From: Charina bottae
Taxonomy: Eukaryota; Chordata; Lepidosauria; Squamata; Charinaidae
Assembly (NCBI GenBank): GCA_023362775.1
Contig: JALMGJ010000005.1
Span: 84,516,921-84,580,920, forward strand
DNA: 64,000 nucleotides
Direction of reading: 5' to 3'
In this document: positions 10,301 through 20,143 of the stretch, one piece after another
Layout of the letters: each line of letters begins with the position of its first letter
Numbering within the stretch: the stretch's first letter is position 1
Position numbers and translations under genes: made by a program
The notes under the pieces: model-generated
Seen by the model: only the letters and a program-made list of their open reading frames with translations
The model's database searches: none
What the model was told of the DNA's origin: nothing

Positions 10301-13272
10301 GATTTGATTCTCATGCTGAGAAACAATATGGGGACAGCGAACACAACGGTTTAGAAAAAGCATGAATACAAATTATCTCTCCTCCTTTTCTCCAGACTAG
10401 TGAGAATTAACAATATTTGCTAATTGTCTGTAGCTTGAATCATGTCAACTGGATTTCTATTTTCTCAGTGGAAACGTTTCGCTCCTTATCCAAGGAGCTG
10501 CTTCAGTCTGAGCAAAGTTGGTAAGTCCCTTACCAACTTTGCTCAGACTGAAGAAGCTCCTTGGATAAGCAGCGAAACGTTTCCACTGAGAAAATAGAAA
10601 TCCAGTTGACATGATTCAAGCTACAGACAATTCCACCTGGATGACTGAGAACCTTCATAGAAATATTTGCTAATATTTTTGAGCAATATTTTTGAGAATG
10701 TAACATTAATATTATAGTCAAACATTTTGAGAATCAGAGCGTATTTGTAGATAACTAAGAGATAAGCATAATATTTAAGGGGAGCTATATTTAAGGGGAC
10801 AGCGTTAGACAGAGACTGAATCATTCAAGGTTAATTTGACTGCTAGATACTGCTATCTTAGCCCTGGCTCATGATCTGTTGTGCAGGATCAATGGTTTTA
10901 CAGTTTAGTTAGTTATAAATTGGGGAGGAATGTTGCACATGCATTTAGTTCTAGATTTTCCTATACTTAGAATAGGACTACTGAAGTCAGTGAGATTAAG
11001 TTAACTGTGATTACCAGAAGTCCCATTGGTTTCACTGTATTTTTTCTTAAGTACAAATCCATCTAATTTGAATCCAGTGTGACACGCATCCAATGGGAAT
11101 CAAAGTTAATGTTATTTCCTGGACAGCGAAGTAAACAAAACAGCTACTTGCAAGCTATATTTTCTAGCTAAGATTACAATCTAGATGATTGTTTGGAGGC
11201 TGGGGAAGACCAAAGATAAATGTGAGCTAATACACATGCAGGACTAAAATATATTATTTGGAAAAGCAATTGGAATGAGTAGCATTAAACACAGATTAGG
11301 CTGTTTTTATCAGAATGAATAATTGAAGGTAACTTCTTACACAGTTTTGCTATATTCGTTTCCCCCCCTCTCTTCTTTTAGCCTTACTAAGGATTAGGTC
11401 ATCTTCTGGCCAATGTGCGGAAGAGTCAAACATAGTCAAAACCATCTGTTTGCCCTCCGAAAATTTAATGCTGAGAGACTATTCCCAGTGTGAAGTTTCT
11501 GGCTATGGAAAACAAAACAAAAGTAAGTGGATGGCTCTTCCCTTCCTTCAGGCATCTCCTCAGAGTATAGTTAAAAAAAGTCAAGATGGTGGCCACAACA
11601 AGGTGGTTGAAGCTCCACCCATTTTTTATGTGTGACGCATGAAAAATGGGTGGAGCTTTGATCAAATTATTGTGACCACTATCTTGACTGTTTTGATCAT
11701 CCCCTGCAGCTCCCCTTGCAAAGCCCAAAACTTGTGAAGAATAGACTCTGCAAACGTGGTTGGCATTACGTGTTTGCTGGAACGTGGGCCACAAGCAAGG
11801 TTTGGGCATGTGGGAGTCAGCAGTCCCTTGCTTTTATCTCTGAAGTGAAAAAGTTCACATCCATCTTGTCCCACACCAGTTCTTTCTGTCTTGTCTGCAG
11901 CGGCCATTTACTACTCACGAGTACTGAAATCGGCTAATGTACAGTTAATATCCCAGTCCATGTGTAAAAGGTACTACGAGGGTTCCAAGGTGAATGAGAA
12001 CATGCTCTGTGCTTCGGACTTACAGTGGAAGGCTGACTCATGCAAAGTAAGTTTGTTTATGTGACATTTGTAGATTCAATAACTACAGAATACTCTGGCT
12101 AAGAGGACTATGCAAAATCGGCTGAGTCAGCATAACATGCTAAGCTTGTCTACACTGGGGTGGATGAAACATACTGTCACAATATATTGTAAGAACTCAA
12201 CTATTGCTTTAGCATGTTGGGTAGACCAACTCAGCACATTAAGCCACCATATGGTTTATTTGAATGAAGCCTTTACTTGTTTGGACATAGCAGCTGAGTT
12301 TTGCTAAGCCAGGCTTAACATTGAGTGTGTTGGGTGAAGACCATCCATGGGCACCAGTGTGCATGCAGAAACTTTCCACCAGGGAATATGTCCTACCCCA
12401 GTTTACTACTACTTTGTTTAAAAATGAGACAGAAAGTTGGCATGCTGCAAAACCAAGCATCATTCTTGAGCATAAGTTGTTCTTTCCATGGTGTTTCCCA
12501 TCACCGTAAGCCTGCTTAGAAAATAGAAGTGGTGGGAGGCCACAGCACAGTTCTTTGTTAGAAATGTGCCCAAATGCCCAGGGAAAAAGCAAGGGATTAG
12601 AGTAAACTTGCCAGCCGGCTTCTCATAGATTGTTTTGTGATTGGGCATCCCAGCTGGGAAGCCATTTTTGGAAGAGGCAGGTTCCCTCTGCCATGGTTTT
12701 TGATGCAGCCTCCCCACATGGTCTCAAAAGGTTTGCCTGTTCCTATGCAAACGCAGCCCATGTAGTTCAACCTATTCCAAATGCACATCTGGAAGGAATA
12801 TTAAAAAAGAATTCCCCAACGTCGCTTCAATCGTCTTGCATAGTCCTGCAGTAATAAATACAGTCCCCTTCTGCTGGGCTGGTCTATCTCCGTTGGAACT
12901 CGGGGATCTGGTAAAGATGGGTTCCTTGATGCTAGGGCTGAAGCTGCCACTATTTCTTCCTGTCACTGGAGAAAACAGTCACTGCTGTGGACACAGAGAT
13001 CACAGTTCTGTCGATCACTTTCCCTTTGCAATAATGCTGCCTTATCTGTGCTGATAACCTTCCTTCCTGCTTGGCCTTTCCAGGGAGATTCAGGTGGTCC
13101 CCTCACTTGCGTGTCCGGCGACAGGATGGTGCTGTATGGGATCGTCAGCTGGGGAGATGGCTGTGCGAAGGAAGGAAAGCCTGGCGTGTACACAAGGGTC
13201 ACCAAATACATCCCTTGGATTGAATCCAACATGAATGGAGTCCATTTCAAAAGTTTCTACCCTCCAAAATGA
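4226..13272 (+). CDS. PLAU: Urokinase-type plasminogen activator, 5' part outside the window (joined exons)
   Basis: Secreted serine protease that cleaves plasminogen to plasmin at the cell surface, held there by uPAR through its EGF-like domain. CDS joins 4226-4330, 5950-6124, 6603-6694, 9104-9287, 10096-10241, 11382-11522, 11901-12046 and 13084-13272, all with AG/GT borders and compatible phases. It encodes about 391 residues: EGF module, one kringle, the A-chain cysteine (TCGQ), the activation site K|IVGG, and the protease with TAAHC, DNDIA and GDSGGP motifs plus the Asp before SCKGDSGGP that gives trypsin-like specificity. One kringle and no fibronectin finger argue for PLAU over PLAT, which has two kringles and a finger. 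The signal peptide is missing. The kringle-to-protease linker is shorter than in mammalian PLAU. No disabling change is seen, so the gene looks functional. Confidence 0.92.
4450..5035 (-). mobile_element. L2-like LINE, 3' part, in a PLAU intron
   Basis: The - strand reads as the end of a non-LTR retrotransposon polyprotein (motifs [39 protein letters not shown]), then a tail containing CCGCCCAGAGTCC-like sequence and a TTTATT microsatellite at the left edge. The same family occurs at 37095, 40045, 43345 and 49511. It is 5' truncated. Confidence 0.8.
5036..5949. other. PLAU: PLAU intron, no further gene seen
   Basis: AT-rich intron sequence. A short stretch near 5190-5290 resembles a worn LINE tail (CTGGGTGGATTATAAACTG followed by an A/T-rich run). 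Confidence 0.5.
5950..6124 (+). CDS. PLAU: PLAU exon: kringle, first half
   Basis: Acceptor CCTTCAG, donor GCAG|GTAATA; phase 1 to 2. It encodes the N-terminal kringle half, including [11 protein letters not shown], the CLAWDS segment and [10 protein letters not shown]. The split inside the kringle at the R of YCRNPD is the standard exon junction of kringle genes. Confidence 0.92.
6603..6694 (+). CDS. PLAU: PLAU exon: kringle, second half
   Basis: Acceptor TTTCTAG, donor CC|GTAAGT; phase 2 to 1. It encodes [12 protein letters not shown] and then CDIPTC, closing the kringle disulphides. There is one kringle only, as in urokinase. Confidence 0.92.
6850..7875 (+). mobile_element. CR1/L3-type LINE 3' end, split by a hAT insertion
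   Basis: Sequence typical of the amniote CR1/L3 3' region: CTGGACTATTGTGTACAATT, GGGCACAATATTTCCAGAAG, GTCCAAAGGAGGGTGAC, and a 3' end with GGTTGGACTAGATGATC. It sits in a PLAU intron in sense orientation. The final part is interrupted by the hAT element at 7540-7838, which duplicated GACTAGAT. Confidence 0.8.
7540..7838. mobile_element. hAT MITE, CAGAGCTTTCC family, copy A
   Basis: Terminal inverted repeats CAGAGCTTTCCAAAC and GTTTGGAAAGCTCTG; perfect 8-bp target duplication GACTAGAT at 7532-7539 and 7839-7846. The interior has two units of a roughly 61-bp tandem repeat rich in CCTGGCAGGGCAGGTTTGGA. No transposase is encoded. It is nested in the older CR1, so it is the younger insertion. 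Confidence 0.92.
7876..9103. other. PLAU: PLAU intron, no gene seen
   Basis: AT-rich intron sequence with no recognised repeat or exon. In mammals the linker and protease start are one exon, so no missing exon is required here. Confidence 0.5.
9104..9287 (+). CDS. PLAU: PLAU exon: A-chain cysteine, activation site, catalytic His
   Basis: Acceptor TTTCATAG, donor GGCAA|GTATGT; phase 1 to 2. It encodes TCGQ, whose Cys bridges the A and B chains, the activation cleavage KNYK|IVGG, and WVLTAAHC with the catalytic His codon at 9271-9273. The stretch between the kringle and TCGQ is only about four residues. Confidence 0.92.
10096..10241 (+). CDS. PLAU: PLAU exon: protease, catalytic Asp
   Basis: Acceptor CTTTAG, donor ATTG|GTAAGT; phase 2 to 1. 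It encodes LIIRLGRS and ends in DNDI(A), with the catalytic Asp codon at 10235-10237. Confidence 0.92.
10425..10661. mobile_element. Penelope-like element, terminal-repeat palindrome, copy P1 (PLAU intron)
   Basis: Two arms of about 100 bp containing the GAAACGTTTC terminal-repeat block face each other around a centre near 10528. It is flanked by the target duplication AATATTTGCTAAT (10412-10424 and 10662-10674). The right end carries the extra segment ending CCTTCATAG, which the left end lacks. No coding part remains. Assignment is by sharing its ends with the copies at 24285 and 38408, which carry GIY-YIG coding sequence. Confidence 0.85.
11382..11522 (+). CDS. PLAU: PLAU exon: protease, middle
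   Basis: Acceptor CTTTTAG, donor AAAA|GTAAGT; phase 1 to 1. It encodes [19 protein letters not shown], then ICLP and the CEVSGYG segment, aligned with the chymotrypsin-fold ALLKI...CLP...GWG region. Confidence 0.92.
11579..11689. mobile_element. Foldback MITE, AGTCAAG family, copy 3 (PLAU intron)
   Basis: Ends AGTCAAGATGGTGGCCAC and ACCACTATCTTGACT with a central palindrome (CCACCCATTTTT / AAAAATGGGTGG). It lies about 55 bp after a PLAU donor site. It is the best preserved of three copies in the first 12 kb. Confidence 0.6.
11901..12046 (+). CDS. PLAU: PLAU exon: protease, before the active serine
   Basis: Acceptor TCTGCAG, donor CAAA|GTAAGT; phase 1 to 0. It encodes [17 protein letters not shown], then a Cys, MLCASD and WKADSCK. 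The Asp of ADSCK is the S1-pocket residue giving Lys/Arg specificity. The usual Gln before GDSGGP is Lys here. Confidence 0.92.
12047..13083. other. PLAU: PLAU last intron, no repeat recognised
   Basis: I see no recognisable mobile element and no exon. Confidence 0.5.
13084..13272 (+). CDS. PLAU: PLAU last coding exon: catalytic Ser and C-terminus
   Basis: Acceptor CTTTCCAG. It begins GDSGGPL with the catalytic Ser codon at 13090-13092, then [18 protein letters not shown] and PWI, and stops at TGA 13270-13272. This is a complete protease C-terminus with a short extra tail. Confidence 0.93.
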   Translation, partial: GDSGGPLTCVSGDRMVLYGIVSWGDGCAKEGKPGVYTRVTKYIPWIESNMNGVHFKSFYPPK

Positions 13273-14933
13273 AGAGAAGGGTATCACTTGGTGTTAGCCA
13301 TGATGTCAGACACATGGAATTTGAGCCAAGTCTGCCTGCAGGTGTTGAAATGCCAAGCTGTGCATTGGAGTTGATGGTTCTTTTTCCGAGGCGCCAGTTT
13401 TCAGTGTGTCTGGTGGGATTCCTTTGTTAACGTTCTGGCAATTTCTCTCTGACGGAGAAGCATTCAAGTCATTGCTAGGAACAGTACAAAAACTATCCCA
13501 TGCCAAACAACCACATTTAACTCTTAAATAAGACATTTAAGTGGGGTTTAAATCATGTTGTACAGAAGAGTCGGTATTATACAAGGCTAGTGGTTTTTTA
13601 AAGGTTTTAATAAGGTTTTAAAATCAGCAATGAACTTACTAATAGATCGTGCCACCCAGAAATGTACAATTGGATATTATTTTAAAATACTGCACTATTA
13701 ATTTCAATGAGATTTAAGAGATTTTAATGGTCTCTTGAGTTGCACAGGTTGCACTTGCTTTACCAGTTAAATTAGTCTAAAAAATAACTGCCTTTTTTAA
13801 AAAAAATCAAAAATGCAATCTGACACAATACTGAGGCCAGTGAAAATACATTATTCCTCAGTGCTTATTGGTGCTTATTGGCACTCCAGTTTCTATGAAA
13901 AGGATAGTGTAGATACAAAGATACATTAAAAATTGCTGATAGATTTTACTCTAGTTGTGTTTAAATGTGAACCAGTCTTGGCACTTGTTCGTTAACATCT
14001 TCCCAACTGTGTTGGAGGTAAAGTAAGGTTTTAAAAGAATGATAGTTTTTAGGGACAACCCAAGAAGTTTTTTTTTATCCCCATGTTTTTGTGCCATACA
14101 ATTTGAGATAATTGCAGTTTTGTAAAGAAAGTTGGGAACATCTGCATGCTCCTGAGGACATTATTATAACTCCAACATTACAGTCCGCATTATTTCTCTA
14201 AGCAAGCTGGCCCTTCTCTAAAATATTAAAATGTTTTTAGGTCCGCAGAGAGCCATGGCTAGACCGTTCCTGTCTGTATGGGACATTCTGCTCAGTAAGT
14301 CGGGAAGCAGAATGTCTGAAGAAGAAAAAAACTTTGGGGCAGGAACAAAGTCCACAGGAAAGTGCTTCAGTTGAAATTAACTGAAGCTGTGCTTGATAAA
14401 TGTCTTGAACCTAACTCAAATTCTTTATGGTATTACTTTTGTTTTAAAAGGTCAGAAAATGCATTAGACATTTTGTTTAGAAGTCTTAGGGAAAAAATCT
14501 TAGAAAAGCTTTTTGAAATTGTGATATTCAGAGTTTGAATTTAAATGTCCCTGCCGTAGATTCATGAGATACTGTAAGAGTGCTGTATTCAACATGGTTA
14601 AATCATTATTGTACTTCAGCATCCTCTCAGGACATACTTCCATCTTGGTTTTCTAGAAATCTCTGTGGGCCCTTGGTTCCTTCCTTAAGGACAGATGTGA
14701 CTGCAATTGTTTAGCAGTAAAGTGGCTACATTTTATTACATGTCAAATTCCACCGATGTTCAGTAGCACAAGATAAAACATTGACATAGCTGAGCTAGAG
14801 AGTGAAACAGTCCTAGAAGATGGGACTCGAGATGGAATACTGGGAATTTAATGGGATGCTCAGAAGTCTTTGGTAGAACCATGAGAGATGGGTAGCAAAC
14901 TGATACAAGTTGGTAATGCAGATATGTCTACAG

Positions 14934-15064
14934 CAGTGATTCTCAACCATGGCCGCTTTCAGATGTGTGGACTTCAATTCCCAGAATTCCCCAGCCACCC
15001 TGGCTGGGGAACTCTGGGAGTTGAAGTCCACACATCTGAAAGCGGCCAAGGTTGAGAATCACTG
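14934..15064. mobile_element. Foldback hAT MITE, CAGTGATTCTCAACC family
   Basis: Near-perfect palindrome: CAGTGATTCTCAACC at the left, GGTTGAGAATCACTG at the right. Arms of about 60 bp contain GTGTGGACTTCAATTCCCAG and its inverse. Perfect 8-bp target duplication GTCTACAG at 14926-14933 and 15065-15072. It lies in the probable PLAU 3' UTR. Remnants of the same family occur at 34730, 36795 and 49140. Confidence 0.93.
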
Positions 15065-15390
15065 GTCTACAGTGTTAAGGTCAAATCCTTATGTTCTCAG
15101 GGATGCTTCCATAAATGTCCCCATTTCTGAACTTTTTCTACCATCCCTTCCTGAGTTTGAATATAACCTGAACAAGGATGGAATTTGATCAACATGGGTA
15201 GTCACTTCATTCTAATAACACTTTTAATAGATAGTTTGGTAATTTACTTGTTTTCTGTGACTCATATATAGTATTAGCTTTTTTAAATATTCAATGAACA
15301 GATCATTTGTGTGGGGGCTGGCACCCTCTTGTTATTTAATATTTTTACTTTATTTAAGTTATTGTTTATATATGACAGTTTTAAACAACC

Positions 15391-15396
15391 AATAAA
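15391..15396 (+). promoter_or_regulatory. PLAU: Candidate PLAU polyadenylation signal
   Basis: AATAAA about 2.1 kb after the stop codon, the first canonical hexamer noticed downstream. Confidence 0.45.
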
Positions 15397-15415
15397 ATGT
15401 CCCTGTTAATAAGAC

Positions 15416-17954
15416 AGATGCTTGTGTCTTTGGAGTGCTCTTCCGGTAGAAACATGCTGTCCCACCACCAGAGGTGGGCAGTGATTCCCCTGCCACAGTG
15501 ATCAACCACCGTATATGAAAGGAGGGTGGTGGGGATACCATCCTCTCCATCTCAGGCAACCAATAGTCTTGAGTCAGCCCTCATTGGGCCAGAAAGCAAT
15601 TCTCCCACACCCCACTACAATGTAGTCTGCTATCAGCATCTGGAATGTTTTAGAAGCTCTAATCAAAACAGCCTAGCCGTCTCTGTGTAGATAGCACAGT
15701 TCAGCTCCCTTCTGGTTCTATAAACGCTTCCACCCTATATTTGTAATCAGTGTCCATTCAGGTAGACTATTATTTGACACATTAAGCTCCGTAGCTAGGA
15801 CTCTGTTGCACCAACTTGGATTACTGGCTGCGCTACCCAGTATTGTCTGTTCAGACAGTCAAGGGGTCAGGAAGCATTTCCAGCCATGGTCTCATAACAG
15901 GAAGAAGAGCCAGGAAGAGAAATAGCAAGCAACATTATTTATTCTTGCAGAATAACTGAAAGAAGGTTTTATACTTTTCTAAGCAAACTTTGGTGGGAGA
16001 AAGTTCAGGGGCAATATTTAAGCCAAGACCCTTGGCAAGATCCTCCTCCTCAACAGAAGAGTGTCTATACAGTACTTGGAGTATTTCCTAAAGAGAATCC
16101 ATCGTTGCCACATTAAAGCTGTCGCGGTAAGCAAGCAGTTTAGCCCACAAGAGACATAGATGACAAGCCTATGAATCCTACATGTCCAGGTGTCACTGGT
16201 ATGTAGCTGGTTAAAATACAAGCCAGTAGGAGCAGGAACATCAAGCTCTGTCTGCATTTGCTCTTTACTCACCATCATGGCTCAACCTTCAAGGCTTTTC
16301 TCCATACTCGTTGCTCAACTCTGTTGTACCAAGTTACTCTCAGAGCCTGCCTGGAAAGATCCCTCCGGGCTAGTTAAGGGAACAGGCAGCCTGATGGGAA
16401 TGGCCAAAGTATCTTGTCAGGATCAGCATTACCCATAAGATACGCCTGTGTGGAACAACATTGTTTTGTTAGATGAATTGTTTTGGGCCATGGAAACGAA
16501 GGGTTTCACTGTGCTGAAGTGAAAAGGCCACCCCATTTGCCCTAACTCTCCAATTTGGTTGTCCTCAAACCACACAGGGCCAGTGCTGTGGGAAATGGTT
16601 CCTCTCAGCCTGCTTCACCAAAGTTGCCCAGCTGGCTGGCCTTCAGACATGCAAAGGCACCTCCAGGCAGGTACATACCTAACCTGGATGACATTCCGCC
16701 TGTACTTAAAAGGAAAGCATGAGTTCTGCAGGAGAAATCGGAGAGGGTCTCCAGCAGCTCAAAGCCCCCTTCAAAGCTTCCCACAGCCTTCCCAGAAAGC
16801 ATCCATCCCTCTATCTATTCAGCACCATTCTTGGGTTGCAAAACAATTGGAAAGCGAGCATGTTACATTTTCCTCAGTCCATTTCTTCTTTTCTGACTTT
16901 TTCCAAAGTTTTCCCACACTCCAGCCAACCTGTGGGCAGGAAACACATTTTTTCACAGTCATGGAGAAGGTCCTGACGAAGCAGCTGGTGCTCCTGATTT
17001 TTCCCTGGCAGCCATAACTGGTTTCTCTTAGAGGCTGCCTTGTTCGCAGAGGAGGAGGAGGAGGACAGACACTCTGAGATGGGCCAGCAGAAGATGAACG
17101 TTCCAAAGCTGCTTATTGCAAGAAAGGGGAAAGAGGAGTTTTGAAAGCCAAAAGCTCTTGACTATGCTACTCATCTGATTGCTTAAAAAAGGAATAGAAA
17201 ATGCAAGCCTTCCCAGAATGTCCTCAAACTCTTCAAAATTCTCCACCCCAATTTTATCTACCTCGCTTTTTGTCTCTCTCACCCGACGCTCTTCCAAATC
17301 TGATAAAAAATATGATCTGAGGAATTTTGCACAACCCCAATTCACAAGTCTGTGGCTTTTGCTTATTTATAACTAGACAGAACATATTCTTAAGCAGACA
17401 CTCTGCCATGTGAGTGCAAGTAACAAAGAAATAATTTAGGGGCAAAAAGACCTAGGGTTTATATTTCTTTTTTATCTTTTGATATCCTTTGCTAGGTTGG
17501 GTTTCTTCTTTAGGAGCTCGGTTCCTAAGGACTTCATGGACTTGTCCATCTTGTTTCCTTGGCACAATAGGGAAGTAGTTTGCTGTTTCCTTCCAGGATG
17601 ATTTTTCCAGTTTAATCTATCACCCTGATATTCTCAGGGGTCTCCCATCCAAGGACTAACCTTGCCCAACCCTGCTGAGCTGATGGGCCCAGAGAAGCTT
17701 GGCCAGGTGCTGCCACCTGCTGAAAGGTTCTGGACAATATACTTGGAGAAATGCCTAACAAACCCTGGGACGCTCTTATTCAGGGGGGGAAAAAGGAAGG
17801 TATTAGAACCAGAATGGATCTAGAGTCACAATGGATTCTAGAGTCACAATGCTCCATCTGGCATCTGTTTTTGTCCTTTATTTTACTCTGGAAACTAAAG
17901 GAAAAAGTATCAAAAAGAAATAAGGAACGAACTACTTCAGTGTCCTGAAGAAAG
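15416..17954. other. Intergenic, no gene or repeat recognised
   Basis: No domain, splice-flanked frame or known repeat was identified. Open stretches up to about 150 codons near 16.6-17.0 kb lack any recognisable family. Confidence 0.45.
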
Positions 17955-18412
17955 CTATTTTATTTATTTATTTATTTATTTATTTTTATCCCGCCTTTAA
18001 TATTTTTATAAATAACGCAAGGCGGCGAACATACCTAATACTCCTTCCTCCTCCTATTTTCCCCAGAAGAACTCTGTGAGGTGAGTTGGGCTGAGAGAGA
18101 GTGACTGGCCCAAGGTCACTCCCGCTGGCTTTCATGCCTAAGGAGGGACTAGGACTCTCAGTCTCCTGGTTTGCTATTGGCTCCTTCCTAGGGCTGAGAG
18201 ACAGGGACTGGCCCAAGGTCACCCAGCCAGCTTTCATGCCTAAGGAGGGACTAGAACTCTCAGTCTCCTGGTTTGCCATTGGCTCCTTCCTAGGGCTGAG
18301 AGAGAGTGACTGGCCCAAGGTCACTCCCGCTGAATACAGTACATGGGCATCGGGACGAGGGCGGGGCAATGGTGAAAAGTGCAGGAGGACAAGGTCACCA
18401 CGGTGCGGCTGA
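17955..18412 (-). mobile_element. tRNA-derived SINE with internal tandem duplication
   Basis: The left edge is a TTTA-type tail followed by ATCCCGCCTTTAATATTTTT. The body contains GACTGGCCCAAGGTCAC at 18103, 18206 and 18308, giving two and a bit units of about 103 bp. A related copy at 32289-32407 keeps the tRNA-like head (complement of CTAGACCAAACTGGC). The right part (after about 18335) is unlike the family. Confidence 0.6.
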
Positions 18413-18419
18413 TGTAGAA

Positions 18420-19130
18420 TCAAGAATTGTAGGCCTGGAAGGGACCTTGGGAGTCTTCTAGTCCCACCCCTGTCCAGGGCAGGAATCCTCAGACCATCTC
18501 AAGCAAGTGACTGTTCAGCCTTTGCTTGAAAACATCCAGTGATATTTTCCAGGAGGCACTGCTTAATAGCTTTCACGCTCATGAAATTCCTCTTTACAGT
18601 ATTCTGAGTTTGGATTTGTCTCTGTAAAGCTTCCACCCGTTGGTTTTTTGACATACTCTCGGGTACTATGGAGAATAAAACCATGCTCTCCTTCCTGCGA
18701 CAGCCCTTCCAGTATGAGAAGGTTGCTATCGTGTCTCCTCTTAGCCCTCTCTTGTTTTAGCTAAACATTTTGATTATGTGCCATCAAGTCATTGTCAACT
18801 CTTAGCAACCACATAGATTTCCTCCCATGACAATCTGTCCCTAACCTGGTCTTTCAGGTCTTCCAAAAGTGCACCCATTACTACTATAACTGAGTCCATC
18901 CATCTAGCTGCTGGTCGTCCACTTCTTCTCTTTCCTTCCATCTTTCTCTGTTCTTTTAACTGTTCTTCTAACTGTTCTTCATAGGATTTAGCCCTCATAC
19001 TCTCAGCATCTTTGTTGCTCTTCTCTGTACTCTTTCCAGCTCTTCAGCATCCTTCTTGCATTGTGGTGACCAAAACTGGACACAATATTCCAGATGCAGT
19101 CTGACCAGTTAGAGATCAGGACTTAACTAC
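18420..19130 (-). mobile_element. CR1 LINE 3' region, split by Bov-B
   Basis: The complement carries CR1 landmarks (AATATTGTGTCCAGTTTTGG, AGAGTACAGAGAAGAGCAAC, and a 3' end at the left with AGGTCCCTTCCAGGCCTAC-like sequence). It is interrupted at about 18783-18990 by Bov-B. Confidence 0.75.
18783..18990 (-). mobile_element. Bov-B LINE ORF C-terminus and 3' end
   Basis: The - strand encodes RRSGRPAARWMDSV, a linker, DQVRDRLSWEE and VAKS, matching the order and spacing of the Bov-B ORF C-terminus (GRPRxRWxDSI, xDRxAW, VxKS). The left end has TATGTGCCATCAAGTCATTG. It is nested inside CR1. Confidence 0.75.
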
Positions 19131-19719
19131 AGAAGAGTGGCATTGGCATGATGCCATTCCCCTACCTCTTTTGTCCTTTTGATATAAAGGCAGCTGTCTG
19201 CAAGTGCCACTGCGCACATGTGTGTTTGCAAAGGGCAATAGGCCATGAAGGTAATGAGTTTATTATATACTCATCCAGAATAGAATGCAGTAGTTGGAGG
19301 AAATTATTTCCTCCTCCTGTAGAGTCTACAACTGGGCAATTTAAATTTACAATGTTTTTGTAGTAGTGCTGTTTCCCCAGTCAGTGCTTTTTAAAACAGG
19401 AATATCAGGGAGGGCGGTATCTACCCCCCATCCTTCCCAGACGTTGAATGGCCAAACAGAGCATGCAGGGTCCTAACCAGAGCTTCCTCCGACAGTAAAC
19501 AGAGCCAGTCCTGAAGTCTACATCTTTGCTCTGCTGCGTCTCCAGTGTAATAAAAAAGTTGGGTAAAGTAGTTTTGGCTTTTCCTAATTAAAGGAAATGA
19601 TGGGTGAAGAACGCAAATGCCTTGAGTTATGGATGAGGCAGCTTCGGCATTGTGAAAACCACCAAGAGATGTGGAATTCCTCTGGCAGACGGTAAGATCT
19701 GTCCAGAAGGCCTCTAAGT

Positions 19720-20135
19720 CAGAGCTTTCCAAACTGTGTGTTGGGACACGTTAGTGTGTCGGCTGCAGTGTCTGGGTGTGTCGTGTCTGCTGCTGCCTCC
19801 AAACCTGCCCTGCCAGGATTCCGCGCAGGTCCTAGTGCCTGCCTTGTGCCTGGCTGCCTCCAAACCTGCCCTGCCAGGTTTCCGCGCAGGTCCTAGTGCC
19901 TGCCTTGTGCCTGGCTGCCTCCAAACCTGCCCTGCCAGGTTTCCGCGCAGGTCCTAGTGCCTGCCTTGTGCCTTGCTACCTCCAAACCTGCTGTGATTCC
20001 GCGCAGGTCCTAGTGCCTGCCTTGTGCCCTGCTGTAAGAGTGTGTCACAAAATGATGCCCTGCTGTAAGAGTGTGTCGCGAAATGATGCATGTCTAAAAA
20101 GTGTGTCACCAACATGAACAGTTTGGAAAGCTCTG
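19720..20135. mobile_element. hAT MITE, CAGAGCTTTCC family, copy B (four internal repeats)
   Basis: Terminal inverted repeats CAGAGCTTTCCAAAC and GTTTGGAAAGCTCTG with a perfect 8-bp target duplication CTCTAAGT (19712-19719 and 20136-20143). The AAACCTG landmark recurs at 19801, 19862, 19923 and 19984, so the interior is four 61-bp units, the last with a small deletion. Confidence 0.93.
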
Positions 20136-20143
20136 CTCTAAGT

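Larger units (their letters stand above)
13273..15415 (+). other. PLAU: Probable PLAU 3' UTR
   Basis: Non-coding DNA after the stop. The only canonical AATAAA noticed is at 15391-15396; ATTAAA variants at 13925 and 14225 could give a shorter UTR. It contains the foldback hAT element at 14934-15064. Transcript extent is inferred, not seen. Confidence 0.45.

Noticed and set aside
4226..13272. PLAT or a venom-type protease instead of PLAU
   Set aside because: There is one kringle, no finger domain and no second kringle, and the protease matches the urokinase order. Snake venom serine proteases lack EGF and kringle modules.
16559..17017. 152-codon open frame after PLAU
   Set aside because: No domain, biased composition and no splice-site or polyadenylation context; treated as chance.
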